Origin: Soonwooa sp032062245
GTDB lineage: Bacteria > Bacteroidota > Bacteroidia > Flavobacteriales > Weeksellaceae
DNA length: 13,939 nucleotides
Direction: 5' to 3'
Assembly: GCF_032062245.1 (NCBI RefSeq)
Contig: NZ_DAMBQF010000042.1
Coordinates: 1 to 13,939 of the forward strand
How positions within the stretch are numbered: the stretch's first letter is position 1; each line of letters starts with the position of its first letter. The notes under the pieces were generated by a model. It had not been told where the DNA came from, ran no database searches, and worked only from the letters and a program-made list of their open reading frames with translations. The position numbers and the translations under genes are program-made. Positions 1-6,172 of this stretch are shown one piece after another.

Positions 1-52
1 TATGAATTATGAATTATGAATTATGAATTATGAATTATGAATTATGAATTAT
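1..52. repeat. Heptanucleotide tandem array, (TATGAAT)x7 plus TAT
   Basis: Seven perfect uninterrupted copies of the 7-base unit TATGAAT (1-49) are followed by a partial unit, and the array is probably cut by the window start. The same unit, on the same strand, forms the last 54 bases of the window. Seven is not a multiple of three, so every reading frame passes through the same seven codons, and each frame meets TGA on the + strand and TAA on the - strand once per 21 bases. It is therefore non-coding in all six frames. No dyad symmetry is present within the unit. Confidence 0.97.
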
Positions 53-64
53 TTTAATCTTAAG

Positions 65-134
65 CCAAGAACCAAGAACCAAGAACCAAGAACTGTCAAC
101 TGTCAACCAACAACCAAAAACTAATTACTAAAAT
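65..134. repeat. Mixed heptad array (CCAAGAA x4, CTGTCAA x2, then four variants)
   Basis: Ten consecutive 7-base units, all starting with C, can be read without a gap: CCAAGAA four times, CTGTCAA twice, then CCAACAA, CCAAAAA, CTAATTA and CTAAAAT. The last two are degenerate and could be chance continuation. The array is separated from the TATGAAT array by 12 bases of AT-rich sequence and is one base out of phase with it. It ends exactly where the -35-like TTTG of the pcm promoter begins. It resembles in style the short tandemly repeated heptamers (STRR) known from filamentous cyanobacteria; relatedness is not implied. Confidence 0.88.
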
Positions 135-165
135 TTTGAAATGCGATTTCATTCTTTTAATTTTG
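135..165 (+). promoter_or_regulatory. Bacteroidetes-type promoter of pcm-mazG
   Basis: TTTG at 135-138 and TAATTTTG at 158-165 are separated by 19 bases. This fits the Bacteroidetes sigma-A consensus of (T)TTG, a roughly 19-base spacer and TAnnTTTG. The -7 element ends only five bases before the pcm ATG at 171, so the predicted transcript would have almost no 5' leader. Confidence 0.6.
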
Positions 166-170
166 CGTAG

Positions 171-821
171 ATGAGAGATTCTTTTGTACATCGGGGAAAA
201 CGTCGGCAGTTGGTGGATTATCTTCAGCGCGGTTTGGGGATTAGCGATGCGCTGGTTCTTAATGCGATGAATGAGGTACCGCGACATCTTTTCATAGAAA
301 GCGTTTTCGAAGATTATGCTTACGAAGATCGCGCGTTTCCGATTGCCGCTGGACAAACGATTTCGCATCCGTCGACAGTTGCAGAACAGTCCGAATTGTT
401 AGAGCTAAAACAAGGTGAAAAAGTTTTAGAAATCGGAACGGGTTGCGGTTATCAAACTGCAGTTTTGATGAAGATGGATGCTCAAGTTTACACTATTGAA
501 CGCCAAAAAAGCCTTTACGAATTTTCCACAAGAATGTTCCGAGAATTGATGTTGAGACCAAAGTTTCAGAGTTTTGGTGACGGTTTTGCTGGACTTCCAA
601 GTTTTGCTCCTTTTGATAAAATTATCGTGACTTGCGGTGCAGAACAATTACCAACCGAACTTTTGCGCCAATTGAAAGTTGGTGGAAAAATGGTGATTCC
701 GTTAGGTCCAACCGATCAACAAATGTTGTGTCGATTTACAAAAATTTCGCAAAAAGAAATCGAAAAAGAAGAATTCGGGATTTATAAATTTGTCCCAATG
801 TTGCAGGATAAAAACCACTGA
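171..821 (+). CDS. pcm: Protein-L-isoaspartate O-methyltransferase (Pcm/PIMT)
   Basis: This 216-residue cytoplasmic enzyme uses S-adenosylmethionine to methylate L-isoaspartyl residues in aged proteins, starting their repair to aspartate. The length is normal for the family. The N-terminal region with D-S-F-V-H and V-P-R-H-L-F (37-41) is the usual PIMT start, followed by the substrate/active-site stretch G-Q-T-I-S-H-P (61-67); many bacterial homologues have Gln where His66 stands here. SAM-binding motif I is E-I-G-T-G-C-G at 87-93, and the acidic E110 ends the next strand. ATG at 171 is chosen because it matches the family N-terminus and no in-frame ATG lies nearby. There is no Shine-Dalgarno site, and the promoter ends five bases upstream. 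mazG starts two bases after the stop, suggesting one transcript for protein repair and nucleotide sanitation. Function is confident. Confidence 0.96.
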   Translation: MRDSFVHRGKRRQLVDYLQRGLGISDALVLNAMNEVPRHLFIESVFEDYAYEDRAFPIAAGQTISHPSTVAEQSELLELKQGEKVLEIGTGCGYQTAVLMKMDAQVYTIERQKSLYEFSTRMFRELMLRPKFQSFGDGFAGLPSFAPFDKIIVTCGAEQLPTELLRQLKVGGKMVIPLGPTDQQMLCRFTKISQKEIEKEEFGIYKFVPMLQDKNH

Positions 822-823
822 AA

Positions 824-1597
824 ATGATGAATACAAAGCAAGAAAAAATGGAAGCTTTCGGGCGTTTGCTCGATATTATGGATGATCTTCGTGAGAAATG
901 TCCATGGGATCAAAAGCAAACTTTCGAGACACTTCGTCATTTGACTTTGGAAGAAACTTACGAATTATCGGATGCGCTTTTGAGTGAAGATTTACAGGAA
1001 ATAAAAAAAGAATTAGGCGACGTTCTTCTGCATTTGGTTTTTTATTCTAAAATAGGTTCCGAAAAGGAAAGTTTTGATATTGCGGATGTTATCAATTCGT
1101 TAAATGAAAAGCTGATTTTCCGTCATCCCCATATTTACGGCGATGCAGTTGCGGAAGATGAAGACACGGTCAAGCAAAATTGGGAAAAGTTAAAACTTAA
1201 AGAAGGTAACAAATCCATCCTTTCTGGTGTTCCCAAATCTTTACCCGCTTTGATAAAAGCTTATCGAATTCAGGATAAAGTGAAAGGTATCGGTTTTGAG
1301 TTTGATAGTGCGGATGATGCGTGGGGAAAAGTAGAGGAGGAACTGAGTGAATTCCATGCTGAAACTGAAATTGACAAAAAAGAGAAAGAGCTTGGCGATG
1401 TTTTCTTTTCGTTGATAAATTATGCCAGAATTTCGGGACTTAATCCTGATTCAGCTCTAGAAAGAACTAATATTAAATTTATTTCTCGATTCCAAAAAAT
1501 GGAAGATTTAGCTAGAAATAAAAATTTGGTTTTAGCAGATTTAAGTTTAGAAAAAATGGATGAATTGTGGGAAGAAGCAAAAACATTTGAAGTCTAA
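824..1597 (+). CDS. mazG: Nucleoside triphosphate pyrophosphohydrolase MazG
   Basis: This 257-residue all-alpha NTP pyrophosphatase hydrolyses (d)NTPs to the monophosphate and pyrophosphate. In other bacteria MazG removes abnormal nucleotides and lowers ppGpp. Two tandem MazG domains are visible. The first begins with the typical C-P-W-D-Q-K-Q-T (26-33) and carries the metal-binding EExxE (43-47) and ExxD (63-66). The second has EExxE at 172-176 and ExxD at 189-192, so both metal sites look intact. The full-length two-domain form matches E. coli MazG rather than the short single-domain phage or MazG-like proteins. Two consecutive ATG codons (824 and 827) could both serve as start; the two-base gap after pcm implies translational coupling. 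A strong terminator follows at 1631. Confidence 0.96.
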   Translation: MMNTKQEKMEAFGRLLDIMDDLREKCPWDQKQTFETLRHLTLEETYELSDALLSEDLQEIKKELGDVLLHLVFYSKIGSEKESFDIADVINSLNEKLIFRHPHIYGDAVAEDEDTVKQNWEKLKLKEGNKSILSGVPKSLPALIKAYRIQDKVKGIGFEFDSADDAWGKVEEELSEFHAETEIDKKEKELGDVFFSLINYARISGLNPDSALERTNIKFISRFQKMEDLARNKNLVLADLSLEKMDELWEEAKTFEV

Positions 1598-1630
1598 GTT
1601 TAATTAAAATTATTGTTTTAAATAAGATAT

Positions 1631-1667
1631 AAAATCCGAATCAAAATATAGAATTCGGATTTTTTTG
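1631..1667 (+). terminator. Rho-independent terminator of pcm-mazG
   Basis: An 11-base stem AAAATCCGAAT / ATTCGGATTTT (1631-1641 with 1653-1663) with an 11-base loop runs into seven T. It lies 33 bases after the mazG stop and separates this pair from the lemA cassette. Confidence 0.85.
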
Positions 1668-1756
1668 TTTAAACTAAAAGTGAATTCGACAACGTCTTCG
1701 CATATTGGAATTTTCATTTATTAAACAAAATTTTAAATTTTATAAAGAGAAATATC

Positions 1757-1764
1757 TATCTTTG
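1757..1764 (+). promoter_or_regulatory. Candidate -7 promoter element of the lemA cassette
   Basis: TATCTTTG matches the Bacteroidetes TAnnTTTG -7 consensus and is 30 bases before the lemA start, giving a leader of about 25 bases. No clear TTG is seen at the expected -33 distance, so the call rests on the -7 box and its position after a terminator. Confidence 0.5.
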
Positions 1765-1794
1765 ATTTAGTAACAAATAAAAAATACATAAACT

Positions 1795-2391
1795 ATGAAA
1801 GGAAAAGGCTGTCTAGTCCTAGTAATCGCCCTTGTTGTTATTGCAGGTATTGCATTGATGTGGGGCGTTGGTGTTCGCAACAATTTTGTGACTCAAAAAA
1901 ATGTTGTAGAATCTAAATGGTCAAACGTAGAGACTGTTTATCAAAAAAGAGCTAACCTTATCCCAAATCTTGAAAGAGCAGTAAAATCTTATTCAAAATT
2001 TGAGCAAGAAACTCTAACGCAAGTTGTGGAAGCGCGAGCTAAAGCGACGTCTGTTAATATCGATCCGACTAATATGACGGAAGCAGATATGGCAAAATTC
2101 CAAGCGGCACAAGGACAACTTTCCGGTGCTTTAGGAAAATTAATGATGGTTGTTGAAAAATATCCTGATTTAAAAGCGGATCAACAATATATCAATTTCC
2201 AAAGAGAATATACAGCTATCGAAAATAGCATCCGTATGGAAACTGTTAATTACAACGATGCTGCTAGAGAATACAATACGGCGATCCAAAAATTCCCGAA
2301 TAATGTTGTAGCTAATTTTACAAACTTTAAAGATAAACCTTACTTCAAAGCTGAAGCAGGTGCAGAAAAAGCGCCAGAAGTTTTCAAATAA
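1795..2391 (+). CDS. lemA: LemA family membrane protein
   Basis: This 198-residue protein has one N-terminal membrane helix (about 6-24) followed by a long helical domain. The LemA family signature is clear: R-N-N-F-V at 28-32, then K-R-A-N-L-I-P-N-L at 51-59 and the following K-S-Y-S-K-F-E-Q-E-T-L stretch with A-R-A-K-A near 80-84. The biochemical role of LemA is not settled. The family is widespread, usually anchored with the helical part outside the cytoplasmic membrane, and often sits beside TPM-domain (YgcG-like) genes, as here. Its stop codon overlaps the start of the next gene by one base (TAATG), so the two are translationally coupled. A -7 promoter box lies 30 bases upstream; no Shine-Dalgarno site is visible. 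The family call is secure, the function is not. Confidence 0.94.
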   Translation: MKGKGCLVLVIALVVIAGIALMWGVGVRNNFVTQKNVVESKWSNVETVYQKRANLIPNLERAVKSYSKFEQETLTQVVEARAKATSVNIDPTNMTEADMAKFQAAQGQLSGALGKLMMVVEKYPDLKADQQYINFQREYTAIENSIRMETVNYNDAAREYNTAIQKFPNNVVANFTNFKDKPYFKAEAGAEKAPEVFK

Positions 2392-2822
2392 TGTATACAT
2401 CTTTTTTAACAGATAAAGAAATAGCCACGTTGGTTGATACAATCCAGACTGCGGAAGATTTAACTTCTGGAGAGATTAGGGTGCATATAGACTCGACAAC
2501 GCTTGATCATAATGCGAAAGTGGCTTGGGATGTTTTCAGGTCACTTAACATGGATCAAACAAGGGAGCGAAATGCTGTTTTGTTTCATGTTAATTTTGAA
2601 CAAAAATATTTAACCATTATCGGTGACGAAGGTATTCATCGTAAGGTGAGACAAGCTTTTTGGGATCAATTGCATGACGAGATAACAACAGGCTTTGCAA
2701 ATAGTAAATATTGCGAAGCGCTCCAAAATGCTATTCTTAAAACTGGACACGAGTTAAAAAAATATTTCCCTATAAAAGGAGAAAATAAAAATGAATTACC
2801 TAATGAGATTAGTTTCTCGTAG
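2391..2822 (+). CDS. TPM domain-containing protein without signal peptide
   Basis: A 143-residue protein made almost entirely of one TPM domain (Pfam TPM_phosphatase, also called DUF477/YgcG-like). Diagnostic stretches are L-T-S-G-E-I-R-V-H near residues 24-32 and the strand-rich N-A-V-L-F-H-V-N ... I-I-G-D-E-G-I-H segment near 63-84. No signal peptide or membrane helix is seen, so it is predicted to stay in the cytoplasm or at the inner membrane face, unlike its neighbour. The name phosphatase comes from a plant homologue and should not be taken as an activity here. It starts within the lemA stop codon and ends 32 bases inside the next gene, so the three genes form one tightly packed unit. 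Confidence 0.9.
   Translation: MYTSFLTDKEIATLVDTIQTAEDLTSGEIRVHIDSTTLDHNAKVAWDVFRSLNMDQTRERNAVLFHVNFEQKYLTIIGDEGIHRKVRQAFWDQLHDEITTGFANSKYCEALQNAILKTGHELKKYFPIKGENKNELPNEISFS
2776..2782 (+). promoter_or_regulatory. Shine-Dalgarno site AAAGGAG of the second TPM gene
   Basis: AAAGGAG lies eight bases before the ATG at 2791, inside the end of the preceding gene. Clear Shine-Dalgarno sites are otherwise missing in this window, so it supports 2791 rather than the in-frame ATG at 2803 as the start. Confidence 0.6.
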
Positions 2823-3606
2823 CTTTCTGATTGTTGTTGTTTTACTAAGTTTCATCGGGAATTTAGCAGCGCAAACTATTCCAGAAAAACCGAAAATTCT
2901 ATATCCTGTTTACGATCAAGCGAATCTTTTGAGTCAACAAGAGAAAGATAGACTTAATCAAAAACTAATAAAATTCGCAGATTCTACATCAACTGAAATT
3001 GAAGTCATAATCTTACCAACAACAGGCGGAGAAGATGTTAATTTTTTGGCGGCACGTTATGGCGAAAAATGGGGCATAGGGAAAAAAGGTGTTGACAATG
3101 GCGTTGTCTTTTTGATAGCGACCGAAGATCACACCATGTCTATCCAACAAGGTCGTGCAGTCGAGCAATATTTGACGGCGTCTGTCGCAGGACAAATTTT
3201 GGATTATCTGGTAACGCCAGCTTTCAAAAATGGCGAATGGTACAAAGGTATTGAGCAAGGTACCAATGCGATTATGGAAGCGGTTGAAGGTAAATTCAAG
3301 CCGATTGTTAAGAAGAAGCAACCCGAAGGAGGCGTTAATATTGGGACAATACTTTTCATAATTGTCTTGTTAATAATCTTTATCGGCGCCATCAAAGGTG
3401 GTGGCGATGGTATGGGTGGCGGTAATTACGATGACGATGATGTGATATTGTCACGTCGCGGAAGTCGAAGATATCGTGGCGGATTCTTCCCATTCCCAGG
3501 TAGTTTTGGGGGCGGCGGTTTTGGCGGCGGATCATCAGGTGGCGGTTTTGGCGGCTTTGGTGGCGGCGGAAGCTTCGGCGGTGGCGGTGCCAGCGGCGGT
3601 TGGTAA
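2791..3606 (+). CDS. Exported TPM domain protein with glycine-rich C-terminus (YgcG-like)
   Basis: A 271-residue TPM-domain protein. Residues 1-27 form a signal peptide with cleavage probable after A26-A27, before Q-T-I-P. The TPM domain covers about 38-165 and begins with the usual V-Y-D-Q-A-N-L-L-S, followed by E-I-E-V-I-I-L, W-G-I-G-K-K-G-V-D-N-G-V-V-F-L-I and a final helix. A hydrophobic segment at about 184-203 anchors the protein. The tail (about 204-271) is a low-complexity Gly-rich stretch with scattered Phe and Ser ending in G-G-W, typical of YgcG-type proteins. The TPM domain should therefore sit outside the cytoplasmic membrane. It overlaps the preceding TPM gene by 32 bases and has its own Shine-Dalgarno site. 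It probably works with LemA; no biochemical role can be assigned. Confidence 0.93.
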   Translation: MNYLMRLVSRSFLIVVVLLSFIGNLAAQTIPEKPKILYPVYDQANLLSQQEKDRLNQKLIKFADSTSTEIEVIILPTTGGEDVNFLAARYGEKWGIGKKGVDNGVVFLIATEDHTMSIQQGRAVEQYLTASVAGQILDYLVTPAFKNGEWYKGIEQGTNAIMEAVEGKFKPIVKKKQPEGGVNIGTILFIIVLLIIFIGAIKGGGDGMGGGNYDDDDVILSRRGSRRYRGGFFPFPGSFGGGGFGGGSSGGGFGGFGGGGSFGGGGASGGW

Positions 3607-3627
3607 TTAATTTTGAACATACAAATC

Positions 3628-3657
3628 AAGCAAGTCTCAATAGGGACTTGCTTTTTT
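3628..3657 (+). terminator. Rho-independent terminator of the lemA-TPM cassette
   Basis: A nine-base stem AAGCAAGTC / GACTTGCTT (3628-3636 with 3645-3653) with an eight-base loop is followed by a T run. It lies 22 bases after the stop of the second TPM gene. Confidence 0.88.
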
Positions 3658-3680
3658 ATTATATAAATCGAAGCGATAGA

Positions 3681-3711
3681 TTGGATTTTTTTTGATATTT
3701 AATTAATTTTA
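3681..3711 (+). promoter_or_regulatory. Weak candidate promoter of the oxidoreductase-antiporter pair
   Basis: TTG at 3681-3683, a 20-base spacer and TAATTTTA at 3704-3711 resemble the Bacteroidetes consensus, with one mismatch in the last base of the -7 box. It follows a terminator and precedes the TTG start codon at 3726, so a promoter is needed somewhere here. Confidence 0.35.
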
Positions 3712-3725
3712 CAGAAATCTCAATT

Positions 3726-4247
3726 TTGAAAAAGACTTTAGTCCTTTTTGCACATCCTTATTTCGAACATTCTACAACCAATGTAGAGTTAATAAAAGCC
3801 TACCAAAATAATCCGAATATTGTTTTTAGAGATCTTTATGAAGATTATCCAGATTTTCATATTCAGCCATTTCGGGAGCGAAAAAGAATTGTAGATTTTG
3901 ACAGAATTATTTTTCATTATCCAATGATTTGGTTTGGTATGCCACCACTTCTTAAACTTTGGCTAGAAGAAGTTTTTGATATGAAATGGCTTAATGAAGG
4001 TTTCCCGAATCCATTAGCAGGAAAAGAATGTGCTATTGTTGTCACGGTTGGCGGTAATGAGGAAAGTTATTCTAAAACGGGACGTTATAAGGTTGGTTTG
4101 ACGGATTTGACGCTTGGTCTTAAACTTAGTATTGAGTCCAATGACATGCTTTTGAAAGACGAATTATACATTTATCAAGCTGACGATCTTAAAGTCTATG
4201 AGATAAAACCATTTACAAACCAATTAAAAAAAATACTCGATAACTGA
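3726..4247 (+). CDS. NAD(P)H oxidoreductase, flavodoxin-fold (KefF/KefG-like antiporter partner)
   Basis: A 173-residue flavodoxin-2 family protein of the KefF/KefG/MdaB type, FMN- or FAD-dependent quinone reductases. The start T-L-V-L-F-A-H-P-Y-F-E-H-S (4-16) is the flavin phosphate-binding strand and loop. F-H-Y-P-M-I-W-F-G-M-P-P-L-L-K-L-W (63-79) is the characteristic central motif, and G-R-Y-K-V-G near 118-123 is also typical. The start codon is TTG: upstream the frame is open back to a TGA at 3693 without any ATG, and the TTG gives exactly the family N-terminus. The gene ends in TGATG, overlapping the antiporter start by one base. In E. coli KefF and KefG are ancillary subunits that activate KefC and KefB; the overlap supports that role here, though the enzyme activity is inferred from the family. 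Confidence 0.92.
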   Translation: MKKTLVLFAHPYFEHSTTNVELIKAYQNNPNIVFRDLYEDYPDFHIQPFRERKRIVDFDRIIFHYPMIWFGMPPLLKLWLEEVFDMKWLNEGFPNPLAGKECAIVVTVGGNEESYSKTGRYKVGLTDLTLGLKLSIESNDMLLKDELYIYQADDLKVYEIKPFTNQLKKILDN

Positions 4248-6112
4248 TGGAAGGCTCGATTGCAATGATCGCGTTAATATTTTTGGGAGCTGCAATTATT
4301 ATGGTTCCTATTGTGAAGCGCTTGGGACTTAGTTCGGTTATTGGTTATATTCTTGGAGGGATAATTATTGGTCCTTTTGTTCTCAAACTTACAGGACGAT
4401 CCGCCGATAATGTGATGCATGCCACCGAATTCGGCGTTATCATGATGTTGTTTCTTGTAGGATTAGAGCTGGATCCTAAAAAACTTTGGGCAATTCGGAA
4501 ACGTATTTTGGGACTTGGCTTAAGTCAACTCTTGCTGTCCATTTTGTTTCTATTTGCAATATTTTATTTTGCGGGTTGGCGTGTTAACAAAGCTTTCGTT
4601 ATTGCGATGTGTTTTGCATTGTCATCGACAGCAATTGTTTTACAAACCTTAAAGGAGAAAAATCTTTTCAGGACAGCAAGTGGTGAAGCATCGTTTTCAA
4701 TTTTGTTATTTCAAGATATTGCGGTTATACCAATTTTGGCGTTGTTACCGATTATTTCTCCGTTAGATACAGATAACTCACATGAGAAAATATTACTGCA
4801 ATATTTACCAGATTGGTTGCAACCTTTCTCGTTGATTGTCGGGATAACCGCTTTAATACTTTTGGGACGTTATATTTTTGTACCGTTTTTAAGATTTGTT
4901 TCAAAATCTGGGATGAATGAATTATTGACGGCATCATCTTTATTTCTAGTTATTGGCGTATCCGAATTGATGATTTCCGTAGGATTAAGCCCAGCGTTAG
5001 GTGCTTTTATCGCTGGTGTTATGCTTGCCAATAGTGAGTTTCGTCATGAGTTAGAAAGCCAGATTGATCCATTCAAAGGTTTGTTATTGGCTGTTTTCTT
5101 TGTAAGCGTAGGTTCGACCATTAATTTTAGTATTATTAAAAACGATCCTGTTTTTATTTTTTCTACTGCTTTTGCAGTATTGTTTGTTAAAGCTTTAATA
5201 CTTTTTGGTATCGCGAAGTATTATAAAATGAATAACAATCAGAGTTTCTTCATTGCTTTCGCATTGTCGCAAGTTGGAGAATTTGCTTTTGTTTTGGTCA
5301 ATTTCTCAACCAGTTTGTACTTAATAGATAAACAAACAAGCGCCGAAATGTTAGCGATTGTTGCGATAACGATGTGCATAACGCCATTTTTATTAATGTT
5401 TAAAGAACGTTTTCTCGATGATAAATTTAATAAAGAAGATAAAGGCGCTTTGCCATTAGAGCCTATAACACAGAGGAAAATAATTATCGTCGGTTTTGGA
5501 TATTTTGGAAGTACCGTTGGGCGTTTGTTGAGGGCTAATGGTATACGTGCAACAGTTTTGGATAGTGACCCTGACAGAATAGCACTGCTTAGATCCAATG
5601 GATTTAATGTTTATTACGGCGATGCTACCAAAAATTCTTTATTGAGAGCAGCTGGTATCGAAGAAGCTTCGTTGTTAATTTTATGTCTTGATGATCCCGA
5701 AAAAAATAAATTAATTGTTGAATGGGTTCATGAGAATTTTCCTAAAGTGAAAATTTTTGTAAGAGCAAAAAACAGATTAGACGCTTACGATTTTATCAAT
5801 AATGGCGTAGATAATATTTATCGTGAAACGCTGGGTACAGCCGTTGATCTTGCAGTGGATGTTCTTAAAGCGACAGGTATGCGAAGTTATGCTGCACGTC
5901 GTATGGGGAAACGATTTATGTTGCTTGATAAAGCTTCAACAAAGAAACTTGCCAAACAAAAAGTAAACGACATTGTATCTTTTGGACTCCGAGAATCTCT
6001 CGAACGCGAAGCCGAATTGTTAGCTTACGACAGTATATCTTTTGACGAAAACTATTGGAGCGAAGATGATGAGGAAGATCCTAAAACTATTGATACATCC
6101 AATGATGTCTAA
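4247..6112 (+). CDS. CPA2-family K+/H+ antiporter, KefB/KefC type
   Basis: A 621-residue membrane antiporter. Residues about 5-385 form the Na+/H+-exchanger domain with roughly a dozen membrane segments. L-L-F-Q-D-I-A at 153-159 contains the conserved ion-pathway Asp157, and A-L-S-S-T-A-I-V-L-Q just before it is typical of KefB/KefC. The cytoplasmic regulatory loop is recognisable as H-E-L-E-S-Q-I-D-P-F-K-G (267-278). A soluble RCK/TrkA-N domain begins near 410 with the nucleotide-binding G-F-G-Y-F-G (416-421). The C-terminal tail is acidic. In E. coli such systems release K+ and acidify the cytoplasm when glutathione adducts of electrophiles bind; glutathione gating is not assured here. Coupling to the upstream oxidoreductase (TGATG overlap) argues strongly for a Kef system. 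Confidence 0.93.
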   Translation: MEGSIAMIALIFLGAAIIMVPIVKRLGLSSVIGYILGGIIIGPFVLKLTGRSADNVMHATEFGVIMMLFLVGLELDPKKLWAIRKRILGLGLSQLLLSILFLFAIFYFAGWRVNKAFVIAMCFALSSTAIVLQTLKEKNLFRTASGEASFSILLFQDIAVIPILALLPIISPLDTDNSHEKILLQYLPDWLQPFSLIVGITALILLGRYIFVPFLRFVSKSGMNELLTASSLFLVIGVSELMISVGLSPALGAFIAGVMLANSEFRHELESQIDPFKGLLLAVFFVSVGSTINFSIIKNDPVFIFSTAFAVLFVKALILFGIAKYYKMNNNQSFFIAFALSQVGEFAFVLVNFSTSLYLIDKQTSAEMLAIVAITMCITPFLLMFKERFLDDKFNKEDKGALPLEPITQRKIIIVGFGYFGSTVGRLLRANGIRATVLDSDPDRIALLRSNGFNVYYGDATKNSLLRAAGIEEASLLILCLDDPEKNKLIVEWVHENFPKVKIFVRAKNRLDAYDFINNGVDNIYRETLGTAVDLAVDVLKATGMRSYAARRMGKRFMLLDKASTKKLAKQKVNDIVSFGLRESLEREAELLAYDSISFDENYWSEDDEEDPKTIDTSNDV

Positions 6113-6141
6113 ATAAAGGACGGCATTCACATTATTTTTTC

Positions 6142-6149
6142 TACCTTTA
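6142..6149 (+). promoter_or_regulatory. Possible -7 element upstream of the M3 peptidase gene
   Basis: TACCTTTA differs from TAnnTTTG only in the last base and lies 24 bases before the start at 6173. No terminator is seen in the 60-base gap after the antiporter gene, so read-through from upstream is also possible. Confidence 0.3.
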
Positions 6150-6172
6150 GATATTCAATAATAATCATTATA

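Noticed and set aside
65..134. Short regular repeats as a CRISPR array.
   Set aside because: The units are 7 bases and contiguous, with no spacers and no cas genes.
96..368. A 90-residue reading frame on the - strand over the pcm start.
   Set aside because: It overlaps the well-supported pcm gene and the repeat region, has no recognisable domain, and its composition is that of an antisense frame.
2391..2822. The short TPM gene as a truncated or broken copy of the next gene.
   Set aside because: It has its own complete TPM domain, coupled start and distinct sequence, with no frameshift or lost signal peptide visible upstream.
3426..3629. A proline-rich small protein on the - strand.
   Set aside because: It is the antisense shadow of the Gly-rich tail of the TPM protein; GGN codons read backwards as proline codons.
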